Positions 36,201 through 43,249 of a stretch of DNA of 64,000 nt are shown here, piece after piece; the stretch's first letter is position 1, and each line of letters opens with the position of its first letter. Source of the DNA: Novosphingobium sp. Fuku2-ISO-50 (GTDB lineage: Bacteria > Pseudomonadota > Alphaproteobacteria > Sphingomonadales > Sphingomonadaceae); NCBI RefSeq assembly GCF_001519055.1, contig NZ_KQ954285.1:248001-312000 (forward strand). The letters are read 5' to 3'. The notes below the pieces were generated by a model that made no database searches, was not told the origin of the DNA, and worked only from the letters and a program-made list of their open reading frames with translations. Position numbers and translations under genes: made by a program.

Positions 36201-36881
36201 GCCATCGCCGAACACTTGCACTTCGATATGGCGCGCGCGCGCGACATAGCGTTCGAGAAACACCCCGCCATGGCCGAAATTGCCCGCGCCAAGCCGCGCG
36301 ACCATGGCAAAGGCCTCGGCCAGTTCGCTTTCATCGTGGCAGACTTTCATGCCGATCCCGCCGCCGCCTGCCGTGGCCTTGAGGATCACCGGATAGCCGA
36401 TCCGCGCCGCCTCGACCGCCGCCGCTGCGGCATCGGTCAACAGGCCCGAGCCCGGCGCCAGCGGCACGCCATGCGCCTGTGCCAGATCGCGCGCGGTATG
36501 CTTGAGGCCAAAGGCGCGGATATTATCCTGCGTCGGCCCGATGAAGACGATCCCCGCCCTGTCGCACGCTTCGGCAAAGCCGGTGTTTTCCGACAGGAAG
36601 CCATAGCCGGGATGGATCGCCTCGGCCCCGGTCGCTTTCGCTGCGGCCAGGATCGCCTCGACGTTCAGATAGCTCTCGCCCGCCGGAGCCGGGCCGATCG
36701 GCACCGCCTCGTCGGCCAGCGCGACATGGCGCGATCCGGCATCGGCCTCGCTGAACACCGCGACCGAGGCAATGCCCATGGCGCGCAAGGTGCGGATGAT
36801 GCGGCAGGCGATGGCGCCGCGATTGGCGATCAGGACTTTGGCGAACGGCAAGGGAGTCCGGGTCATGGCAATCTGGGTCAT
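33219..36881 (-). CDS. Urea carboxylase family enzyme, probably guanidine carboxylase
   Basis: 1220 residues, ATP- and biotin-dependent. Order: biotin carboxylase domain (about 1-450; KVLIANRGAIACRI, ATP-grasp loop ATAGGGGIGMKV, EVNTRLQVEHGVTE), KipA/KipI-like carboxyltransferase domains (about 465-1090), and a biotinyl domain with the biotin Lys at K1184 (AMKMECP). No urease is near. The presence of two DUF1989 genes under the same promoter type makes guanidine the more likely substrate, as shown for other carboxylases in this context; urea cannot be excluded from the sequence. It starts right after the ABC ATPase stop. Confidence 0.93.
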   Translation of the reverse strand: MTQIAMTRTPLPFAKVLIANRGAIACRIIRTLRAMGIASVAVFSEADAGSRHVALADEAVPIGPAPAGESYLNVEAILAAAKATGAEAIHPGYGFLSENTGFAEACDRAGIVFIGPTQDNIRAFGLKHTARDLAQAHGVPLAPGSGLLTDAAAAAVEAARIGYPVILKATAGGGGIGMKVCHDESELAEAFAMVARLGAGNFGHGGVFLERYVARARHIEVQVFGDGEGHVVALGERDCSLQRRNQKVVEETPAPHLPAATRAALIEAALRLTSGAKYRSAGTVEFLYDAIRDDFFFLEVNTRLQVEHGVTEQVTGVDLVEWMIRGAAGDFAFLDGFVAQPQGHSIQVRLYAEDPSRDFQPSSGRLIEVAFPDGDRATLRVDGWVESGSEVPAWYDPMLAKLIVTAPSREEAIVALQSALDATRLAGIETNLRWLRAVVRDDVFVSGQVSTRALADFAWQPSSIRVLTAGAATTVQDYPGRTGLWDVGVPPSGPMDALSFRLGNRLLGNPEGAAGLEITAAGPVLQFLGAARICLTGAECGATLDGIAVPRWTPVAVAAGQVLRVGRVQGGGLRACLLFAGGLDAPLYLGSRSAFTLGEFGGHAGRAVMTGDMLHLFGEATGAEAMLPAALVPAIGHEWSVRVLYGPHGAPDFFTPGDVAMICETPWKVHYNSNRTGVRLVGPKPEWARRDGGEAGLHPSNIHDNAYAIGAVDFTGDMPIILGPDGPSLGGFVCPFVVIQADLWKVGQLSPGDTVRFAPVSEAEARDAERAQDAMVATLAAPAPFTGERTPPTSPVLHTIAADGARPTATYRRQGDRHLLVEYGPIVLDLELRLRVHALMMELDRLALPGVIDVTPGVRSVQIHYDARLLNQGALMDALIAAEERLGGLDDFAIPSRVVHLPLSWQDPAIYQTIDKYICAVRDDAPWCPDNIEFIRRVNGLETIEDVKRIVFDADYLVLGLGDVYLGAPVATPVDPRHRLVTTKYNPARTWTPPNVVGIGGAYMCVYGMEGPGGYQLFGRTIQVWNTWVGSGKQADAFRDGKPWLLRFFDRIRFFPVSHDELTEWRRDFPLGRRAIHIEEGLFRLSDYRAFRETHADSITAFETTRQAAFDEERARWQESGEFDRVAALVEAGSGAGGDDAAIDVPPGSELVEAPFGGSVWKLLAGEGRAVAAGEPIAVIEAMKMECPVASPSAGVVRRVYVSEGQVIQPGAAMLAIEPA

Positions 36882-37652
36882 TCAGGCGCTCTTCGCATGG
36901 GGTTCCGCGCTGACCTTGCGCAACAAGGGCACGTCGTAGGTCGCGGTGGCACCGTAGCGGTGCGGGGCATGGGGATCGTGGCGCCGCTTGTCGAAAGCGA
37001 GCACGCGCGTACCGAGCTTGAACGCCTCGGTAATGTCATGCGTGACCATGATCACGGTCAGCCCGTGTTCGCGCCACAGGCGGCTGACGAGTTCGTGCAT
37101 GTCGGCGCGAATGCCGGGATCGAGCGCGCCGAACGGTTCGTCGAGCAAGAGCACGCGCGGATGCTTGACCAGCGCCTGCGCCAGCGCCAGCCGCTGTTGC
37201 ATGCCGCCCGACAACTGCGCCGGATACTGATCGCGCGCATGGGTGAGGCCGACGGCTTCGAGCATGGCTTCGGCCTCGGCCAGCGCGGCACGGCGGCGCG
37301 CGCCAAACAGGCGCCCCATGATCGGCGCGGCGGCGCATTCGAGCCCGAACAGCACATTGCCGATCACCGTCAGATGCGGAAACACCGAATAGCGTTGAAA
37401 CACCACCCCGCGATCGGGGCCGCATTCGGCGCGCATCGGCTCTCCATTCAGCAGGATCTGCCCCCGACTGGGCGCTTCCTGCCCGAGGATCAGCCGCAGG
37501 AATGTGCTCTTGCCCGCGCCCGAAGGCCCCACGACAGAGACGAACGCGCCTTCGGCAATGGTCAGATCGACGCGTTCGAGCACGACTTTGTCGCCGTATT
37601 CGACCCAGACATTGCGCATTTCGAGCAGCGGCGGCTTTCCGGTCTCGCTCAT
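36882..37652 (-). CDS. ABC transporter ATP-binding protein
   Basis: 256 residues of the nitrate/sulfonate/taurine-type ABC ATPases. Walker A GPSGAGKST (about residue 42), Q-loop VVFQRYSVFPHLTV, signature LSGGMQQRLALAQAL, Walker B VLLLDEPFGALD, and H-loop MVTHDITEA are all present. The start ATG overlaps the permease stop by four bases. Energises uptake by the adjacent permease and lipoprotein. Last transporter gene before the carboxylase, matching the usual urea-carboxylase-associated ABC cassette. Confidence 0.93.
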   Translation of the reverse strand: MSETGKPPLLEMRNVWVEYGDKVVLERVDLTIAEGAFVSVVGPSGAGKSTFLRLILGQEAPSRGQILLNGEPMRAECGPDRGVVFQRYSVFPHLTVIGNVLFGLECAAAPIMGRLFGARRRAALAEAEAMLEAVGLTHARDQYPAQLSGGMQQRLALAQALVKHPRVLLLDEPFGALDPGIRADMHELVSRLWREHGLTVIMVTHDITEAFKLGTRVLAFDKRRHDPHAPHRYGATATYDVPLLRKVSAEPHAKSA

Positions 37653-38467
37653 CGTGCGCCTCCCCCGGCCCAGGGAAAGGCTCGGCGCGACAGCATCTGC
37701 AACAGCGCATCGGCGGCAATCGCCAGCAGCGAAATCCACGCCACATAAGGCAGGATGATGTCCATCGCGAGATAGCGCCGCACAAGGAAGATGCGATAGC
37801 CGAGCCCGACATCCGATGCGATCGCCTCTGCCGCGATCAGGAACACCCAGGCCGGGCCCATCGACAGCCGCAGCGTTTCGATCAGGCGCGGCATCATCTG
37901 CGGCAAGGCGACCCGGATCGCCACGACCCACGAATTGGCGCCCAGCGTTTCCGCCTTGATGAACTGTTCGGCGGGCAGCCCCGCGACATACGACGCCAGA
38001 TCGCGAGTCATGTAAGGCGCGATACCGATCGCGATCAGCGCGATCTTGGCCGTTTCGCCCAGCCCCAGCGCGATGAACAGGATCGGCAGCACCGCGATCG
38101 GCGGGATCACCGCGATCACCGTGATCATCGGCCCGAGAATCGCGCGCGCGAGCGGCATGACCCCCAGCAAAAGGCCGATCACCAGCGCCGACACCGTCGC
38201 CAGCGCCAGCCCCGCGCCCAGCCGGGACAGGCTGGCCAGCGTATCGGCGAGCAGCGTGATCTGGCCGGTGACCGGATCGACTTGCGCCGCCATGTGCCAG
38301 ATCGCCGCGCCCATCGCGCCCAGCGTCGGCAGGACTTTGTCCGCCGGATTGTCGGCATGGCGCAGCGCGGCGGCCAGCGCATAGGCCAGACACAGCAGCA
38401 GGATCGGGATGGCCCCGGCCACGATGCGTCCGCGTCGGCTGGGCCGCAGATTGATGAGGCGGGTCAT
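37649..38467 (-). CDS. ABC transporter permease
   Basis: 272 residues with about six transmembrane helices. The EAA loop is visible (KAETLGANSWVVAIRVALPQ). Belongs to the SsuC/TauC/NrtB-type permeases. ATG 38467 is preferred because AGGAG precedes it; an ATG 12 codons upstream would add a polar leader. Overlaps the ATPase gene. Together with the lipoprotein and ATPase it forms an importer probably dedicated to the carboxylase substrate. Confidence 0.92.
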   Translation of the reverse strand: MTRLINLRPSRRGRIVAGAIPILLLCLAYALAAALRHADNPADKVLPTLGAMGAAIWHMAAQVDPVTGQITLLADTLASLSRLGAGLALATVSALVIGLLLGVMPLARAILGPMITVIAVIPPIAVLPILFIALGLGETAKIALIAIGIAPYMTRDLASYVAGLPAEQFIKAETLGANSWVVAIRVALPQMMPRLIETLRLSMGPAWVFLIAAEAIASDVGLGYRIFLVRRYLAMDIILPYVAWISLLAIAADALLQMLSRRAFPWAGGGAR

Positions 38468-38509
38468 CGCGGCGTCACTCCTTGTCGCAGGGTGCGATTG
38501 CAAACGGGC

Positions 38510-39619
38510 TCAGAGCTTTCCGTCGGCGGCGAGCTGCATATAGGTCGCATCGTAGCGCAGCTTGACATTGGCCGGATCGCCCAGCGTCTTGCCGCCGGGA
38601 AAGGCAATCCCGATCGCATCGACCGTAGTCGCGCCCGGTCCGAACTGCCCCTTGGCAAAGGCAAACTGGCGCACGCGGTCGGTAACGGTCATCAACTCGG
38701 CGCTCTTGGCCAAAGCGGTCGCGTCGGCGGCGGTGTAATAGAGGTGCGTCGTCTTGAGCTGCGCATCAAAGCCGTCGGGCGTGCTGCCCGCATCATGCGC
38801 CATCTGTGCGCGCGCTGCCTTTCCGGCGGCATCGTCCTTGTGCATCAGGGCCATCGTTTCATACCAGATTCCGGCGAGCGCCTTGCCCAGCGCGGGATTG
38901 GCCTTGAGCGTCGCGCTGCTGACCGCGAGACAGTCAAGAATCTCGTTGGGGATCTGGTGGCTGTCGAACACCAAAGTCGCGCCCGGCGCCTTTTTCACTT
39001 CGGACAATTGCGGGTTCCAGGCGACCACGGCATTGACCGTCGGCGAGGCAAAGGCGCCGACGATGTCGGCATCGCCGGTGTTGACGAGCTTCACATCCGA
39101 CAGCTTGAGCCCGGCCTTTTCGAGCCCGCGCGCCAAGAGATATTGCGACACCGACAGCTCGACCAGATTGACCGAGCGGCCCTTGATGTCGGCCATCGAA
39201 TGCGCATTCTTCAGCACGACGCCGTCGTTGCCGTCGGAATAGTCGCCCAAAATCACCACCGAGGTATCCTTGCCCCCGGCGGCGGGAATGGTCAGCGTGT
39301 CCATCGATGTCGCGACCACGCCGTCAAGCTTGCCTGCGGTATACTGATTGACCGATTCGACGTAGTCGTTGACTTGCACCAGCTTGATCGAAATGCCGTA
39401 TTTATCGGCCCATTTCTTCACGATCCCGGCCTCTTGCGCATAAGGCCAGGGCATCCATCCGGCATAGATCGACCAGCCGATGGTAAAGTCCTTCTTCGGC
39501 GCCTCGCTCGCGATCCCGTCAGCCCCGGCGGCGGGCCCGCTTTTCGAATGCCCGCAGGCAGCCAGTGCGAACAGACCGGCAAGAGCGAGCGAGCGGACAA
39601 GGCGGGAAGAGCGGATCAC
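38510..39619 (-). CDS. ABC transporter substrate-binding lipoprotein
   Basis: 369 residues. The start is GTG 39619 with AAAGGA nine bases upstream, giving a lipoprotein signal peptide with lipobox LAAC (Cys22); the longer open frame upstream runs through the promoter and is rejected. The mature protein is a NrtA/SsuA/TauA-like binding protein (FTIGWSIYAGWMPWPYAQEA, ATSMDTLTIPAAGGKDTSVV). First gene of the operon, 52 bases from the shared -10-like box. In related clusters these are annotated as urea-carboxylase-related transporters; the true ligand is unproven. Confidence 0.92.
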   Translation of the reverse strand: MIRSSRLVRSLALAGLFALAACGHSKSGPAAGADGIASEAPKKDFTIGWSIYAGWMPWPYAQEAGIVKKWADKYGISIKLVQVNDYVESVNQYTAGKLDGVVATSMDTLTIPAAGGKDTSVVILGDYSDGNDGVVLKNAHSMADIKGRSVNLVELSVSQYLLARGLEKAGLKLSDVKLVNTGDADIVGAFASPTVNAVVAWNPQLSEVKKAPGATLVFDSHQIPNEILDCLAVSSATLKANPALGKALAGIWYETMALMHKDDAAGKAARAQMAHDAGSTPDGFDAQLKTTHLYYTAADATALAKSAELMTVTDRVRQFAFAKGQFGPGATTVDAIGIAFPGGKTLGDPANVKLRYDATYMQLAADGKL

Positions 39620-39670
39620 GGCAGAGAATCCTTTTGTCGTGGTTGATCGAGAGGTGCCCCATCGGCAGGC

Positions 39671-39722
39671 CATCACGCTAGAGCCTGATTTGTGATTGGG
39701 GGCATAGAAATCATCTATGCCC
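39671..39722 (-). promoter_or_regulatory. Operator/promoter module of the ABC-carboxylase operon
   Basis: Inverted repeat with 9-bp arms (GGGCATAGA at 39700-39708 and TCTATGCCC at 39714-39722) around AATCA. On the minus strand TCTAGCGTGATG (39682-39671) follows after 18 bases. It lies just after the stop of the LysR gene, whose product is the obvious candidate to bind here and at 29371-29391. Confidence 0.78.
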
Positions 39723-39729
39723 TGCATCC

Positions 39730-40668
39730 TCATGGATGAGGTCGCGCACGCAGGCGGCGCAGGATCTCTTCAAGGAACAATTGCGTCGGCGTGTCGCGCG
39801 TCGGAATCTGCCGCGAGAGGAGATAGATGTCATAGGCCGGTTCTGCATCGCGCGGCAAAAGCGGCCAGAGCCGATCGCGCGCGACAAGGTCTTCGGCCGC
39901 AAGCACCGGCAGAAACCCGATCCCCACCCCCAGGCTGATCAGGCGCTTGGCCTCGTGCACGTCTTCGGCCAGGCCGTTGACCACCGTGCCCAGGCCATAG
40001 CGCTGGCGCAGGCGGGTGATCGTGTCGAGCTCGTCGGTGCCGGTCAGCACGAAGCCCTGATCGCGCAAGTCGTTCAGGCGAGAGATCCGCTGGCCATAGA
40101 GCGGGTGATTGCGGTCGCAATAGAGCTGCTGCACTTCGACGAACAGCGGTTCGTAATTGAGCCCGACGCGCACCCCGCTGTCACAGCCGACGCCGATTTC
40201 GACTTCGCCGCGTTCGAGCGCTTCGAGCACGTCGCGCCAGGGCGATACGCGCAGTTCGATCTGGATCGCGGGATGACGACGGCGAAACGTGGCAATCGCT
40301 TCATCGAATTCGGGCGAGACGATCGACGAGATCATCTGGATGCGGACCAGCCCCTGGACCTGCTTCATCGCCTGCGCGACCTGATGCGGCACCATCCGCG
40401 CCGCTTCGAACATGTCTTCGCAAATCAGCAGGAGCGCGCGGCCCGCAACGGTCAATTCGACCCCGCCCGCCGACCGGCGCAGCAATTGCGTGCCGACATG
40501 ATCTTCCAGCCGCTTCAACGCGACACTGATCGTCGGTTGCTGACGATTGAGCTTGCGCGCGGCGGCGCCGATCCCGCCCGCGCGGACGATCTCGACAAAT
40601 GTGCGCAACAGGTTCCAGTCGACACGCGCGGCGAAATTGCGGTCGATACGGGCAGCAGGATCGGACAT
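39730..40668 (-). CDS. LysR-family regulator of the putative guanidine regulon
   Basis: 312 residues: winged HTH (AARKLNRQQPTISVALKRLE, about residues 30-50) and a LysR effector domain (EIGVGCDSGVRVGLNYEPLF, ISLGVGIGFLPVLAAEDL). ATG 40668 is chosen; a GTG three codons earlier is possible. It lies directly upstream of the ABC-carboxylase operon on the same strand, eight bases from the operator palindrome. Because the same palindrome precedes the TonB-DUF1989 operon, this protein is inferred to control both. Confidence 0.9.
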   Translation of the reverse strand: MSDPAARIDRNFAARVDWNLLRTFVEIVRAGGIGAAARKLNRQQPTISVALKRLEDHVGTQLLRRSAGGVELTVAGRALLLICEDMFEAARMVPHQVAQAMKQVQGLVRIQMISSIVSPEFDEAIATFRRRHPAIQIELRVSPWRDVLEALERGEVEIGVGCDSGVRVGLNYEPLFVEVQQLYCDRNHPLYGQRISRLNDLRDQGFVLTGTDELDTITRLRQRYGLGTVVNGLAEDVHEAKRLISLGVGIGFLPVLAAEDLVARDRLWPLLPRDAEPAYDIYLLSRQIPTRDTPTQLFLEEILRRLRARPHP

Positions 40669-40715
40669 GGCGCCCACTCTGGCGCATCGGGAGCGAACGC
40701 GCCAGAGGCTGGCGG

Positions 40716-40740
40716 AAGGGGGCCGCTTTCAGCCCCCCTC
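40716..40740 (-). terminator. Hairpin after the carnitine dehydrogenase gene
   Basis: GGGGGC and GCCCCC pair around eight bases, followed on the minus strand by TTCC. It lies about 30 bases beyond the stop of the carnitine dehydrogenase gene and before the LysR gene, so it would end the upstream transcript. Confidence 0.5.
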
Positions 40741-40766
40741 CTTCTGCGCCTTCAGGCTTTGGGCAT

Positions 40767-42257
40767 TCAGGCTGCGGGCAGGCCGACGCTGCGCCCCGCC
40801 GCTGCCGGACGCTCAAGCCCGGCATGCGCCGCCGCCAGCGCGGCAACCGCCTCGGCCACTGCGGGCAGCATCGCCGCGCTGCGTTCGGCAGCGGCATCGA
40901 CATGGACCAGCATCTGTTCGGCGGTGGCGATCACGGCGCCGTCCGCGCCGGTCATGGCGTGAAAGATATGCAGCCGCTTGGCATCGGCACCAAGGATTTG
41001 CGTGGTCACGCGCACCGCTTCGCCCAGCCGCGCCTGCCCGAGATGGCGCAAATGGGTTTCGACGGTGTAGAACGAATGCCCCGCTGCAACATAGTCGAGC
41101 CCGGCCCCGATCCGCGCCAGCAGCGCATCGGTGGTATCGCCAAACAGCTTCAAATAGGCCCATTCGGTCATGTGGCCGTTGTAATCGATCCACGCCGCAT
41201 CGACATGCGTGGACAAGAGCGGCAGCGGCCCCTCGCCCGTGGTTTCGGGCACAGCCTGACGCGCCGCCAGCCGTTCGGCATGGGCCTTGAGCGTCGCGCC
41301 CGAGGCAAAGTCATTGGCCTTGAGCGCGGTCATGACATCGACCAGACAGTCGTCGCGCTTCTGCTCGTAGGCGCGCAAGCCGATTCCGGCGGCCTGTTCG
41401 TCGGACTGCGCGGCGACCCGGTCGGTCAGCTCGTCGGTCAGTTCGCACGCGACCAGCTTGGTCCAGGGCAGTTTCAGCGCCGGGCCGAACTGCGCGAGGA
41501 AATGCCGCATGCCCGCTTCGCCACCGGCCAGCCGATAGGTCAGGAACGTGCCCATGAACGACCAGCGCAGCCCCGCGCCATAGCGGATCGCATCGTCGAT
41601 TTCCGCCGTCGTCGCCACGCCGTCATTGACCAGCCACAGCGCCTCGCGCCACAGCGCTTCGAGCAGGCGGTCGGCAATGAACCCGTCGATTTCGACGCGC
41701 ACCTGCAAGGGCTGCATCCCGCACGACGTATAAAGCGCGGTAGCCAGATCCTTGGTCGCCTGGCTGGTCGCTTCGCCGCCGCAGATTTCGACGAGCGGCA
41801 AAAGGTAGACCGGATTGAACGGATGGCCGACGACAAAACGTTCGGGATGCGCCATCCCCGATTGCAGGCGGCTGGGCAACAGGCCGGACGTCGACGAGCC
41901 GATCACCACCCCGGGGCGCGCCGCCGCTTCGATCTGCGCCAGTACGCGCTGCTTCAGCTCTTCGACTTCGGGCAGGCTTTCCTGAATGAAATCGGCGCTT
42001 TCGACCGCATCGGCAAGGCTCGTGGCGATATGCACGGCGCCTTCGGGCGGAAGCAGGGCGCCCAGCAACCGCTGCTGCGCACGGCGCGCGTTGCCGAGCA
42101 CGGCGTCGACCTTGCGGCCGATTTCGGGATCGGGATCGAACATGCGCACGTCATAACCGGCCAGTGCAAAACGCGCGGCCCAGCCCGCGCCAATGACGCC
42201 GCCGCCAACGAGCCCGATCGTGCGGATCGTGGAAATATCGTTCATGGTCTCGTTCAT
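40767..42257 (-). CDS. L-carnitine dehydrogenase fused to betainyl-CoA thioesterase
   Basis: 496 residues with two parts. Residues 1-320 form a 3-hydroxyacyl-CoA-dehydrogenase-like NAD enzyme (GLVGGGVIGAGWAARFALAG, then GHPFNPVYLLPLVEI) that oxidises L-carnitine to 3-dehydrocarnitine. Residues about 345-480 form a hotdog thioesterase (WIDYNGHMTEWAYLKLFGDT) that releases glycine betaine from betainyl-CoA. This fusion is known from carnitine-degrading rhizobia and pseudomonads. The start is ATG 42257, two bases after the cleavage-enzyme gene; ATG 42245 is an alternative. Operates with the adjacent BKACE. Confidence 0.92.
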   Translation of the reverse strand: MNETMNDISTIRTIGLVGGGVIGAGWAARFALAGYDVRMFDPDPEIGRKVDAVLGNARRAQQRLLGALLPPEGAVHIATSLADAVESADFIQESLPEVEELKQRVLAQIEAAARPGVVIGSSTSGLLPSRLQSGMAHPERFVVGHPFNPVYLLPLVEICGGEATSQATKDLATALYTSCGMQPLQVRVEIDGFIADRLLEALWREALWLVNDGVATTAEIDDAIRYGAGLRWSFMGTFLTYRLAGGEAGMRHFLAQFGPALKLPWTKLVACELTDELTDRVAAQSDEQAAGIGLRAYEQKRDDCLVDVMTALKANDFASGATLKAHAERLAARQAVPETTGEGPLPLLSTHVDAAWIDYNGHMTEWAYLKLFGDTTDALLARIGAGLDYVAAGHSFYTVETHLRHLGQARLGEAVRVTTQILGADAKRLHIFHAMTGADGAVIATAEQMLVHVDAAAERSAAMLPAVAEAVAALAAAHAGLERPAAAGRSVGLPAA

Positions 42258-42259
42258 GG

Positions 42260-43156
42260 TCAGGCCCACCGCTTGGTCAGCTTGAGCTTTTCGCGCACTT
42301 CGGCCGGGCCGAGCAGGCGCGCGCCCATGCCTTCGAGAATCTGCCGCGCACGCGACACGAGATCGCCGTTGCTGGCCAGCTGCCCGCGCCCGAGATAGAG
42401 ATTGTCTTCCAGCCCGACACGCACGTTGCCCCCCGCCAGCGCCGCCATCGCCACATAGGGCAACTGCATCCGGCCGATCGAAAAGCCGCTGAAAATCGCG
42501 CCCGCAGGCATGCGGTGCACCATCGCCATCGTCGTCAGCGGATCGTCGGGCGCGCCATAGGGGATGCCCATGCACAACTGGATCATCACCGGATCGTCGA
42601 GCAGGCCTTCCTTGATCAGCTGCTTGACGAACACGAGATGGCCCGTGTCAAACACTTCGAGTTCGGGCCGCACGCCCAGTTCCTGCACCCGCTGGGCCAT
42701 CGCGCGCAGCATGCCCGGCGTGTTGGTCATGACATAGTCGCCTGCGGCAAAGTTCATCGTGCCGCAATCGATCGTGCAGATTTCGGGAAGCAGTTCCTCG
42801 ACATGGATCAGCCGTTCGAGCGGCCCGACCATGTCGGTGCCTTCCGGATTGAGCGGCAGCGGAGTCTCGCCCGGGCCGAACACGATGTCGCCGCCCATCC
42901 CGGCGGTCAGGTTGATGATGACATCCTTGCCCGAATCACGGATGCGCTCGACCACTTCGCGATAGAGTTTCGGATCGCGCGCGCCCTTGCCCGTTTCGGG
43001 ATCGCGCACATGGATATGCGCGATCGCCGCGCCCGCATCGGCGGCCTCGATCGCGGCGGCGGCGATCTGTTTCGGCGTGATCGGCAGGCCGGGATGCTTG
43101 TCGGCGGTTTCGCCCGACCCGGTCACCGCGCACGTAATGAAGGGTTCGTAATTCAT
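42260..43156 (-). CDS. 3-dehydrocarnitine cleavage enzyme (BKACE, DUF849)
   Basis: 298-residue zinc TIM-barrel of the beta-keto acid cleavage family. Condenses 3-dehydrocarnitine with acetyl-CoA to yield betainyl-CoA and acetoacetate. Motifs: [20 protein letters not shown], the metal-binding [13 protein letters not shown] and the [13 protein letters not shown] strand. ATG 43156 matches the family start. Placed before the carnitine dehydrogenase-thioesterase gene with a 2-base gap, which fixes the substrate assignment within this otherwise diverse family. Confidence 0.92.
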   Translation of the reverse strand: MNYEPFITCAVTGSGETADKHPGLPITPKQIAAAAIEAADAGAAIAHIHVRDPETGKGARDPKLYREVVERIRDSGKDVIINLTAGMGGDIVFGPGETPLPLNPEGTDMVGPLERLIHVEELLPEICTIDCGTMNFAAGDYVMTNTPGMLRAMAQRVQELGVRPELEVFDTGHLVFVKQLIKEGLLDDPVMIQLCMGIPYGAPDDPLTTMAMVHRMPAGAIFSGFSIGRMQLPYVAMAALAGGNVRVGLEDNLYLGRGQLASNGDLVSRARQILEGMGARLLGPAEVREKLKLTKRWA

Positions 43157-43249
43157 GGGTTCTGTCCGTCCGTTGCTCTTGTGCCGAGGATACCGCGCGC
43201 CCCGCATCAAGGGCCACGTTTTACGATCAGGCGCACACAATTTGCGACA

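Noticed and set aside
33219-36881. Calling the carboxylase a bona fide urea carboxylase
   Set aside because: Co-regulated DUF1989 genes favour guanidine; but the active-site residue distinguishing the two could not be verified by eye, so the call is left as family plus probable substrate.
34872-37748. Very long open frame (about 950 codons) antisense to the carboxylase and ABC ATPase
   Set aside because: Shadow of two conserved genes; composition is Arg/Gln/His-rich with no fold or motif. Similar shadows opposite the Pls-like gene, the protease and the ABC transporter were dropped for the same reason.
39620-39729. Guanidine (ykkC-type) riboswitch before the ABC-carboxylase operon
   Set aside because: Only about 110 bases separate the start codon from the LysR gene, and they hold the palindrome and -10-like box. 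I could not find the conserved guanidine-I core by eye here or before 29283.
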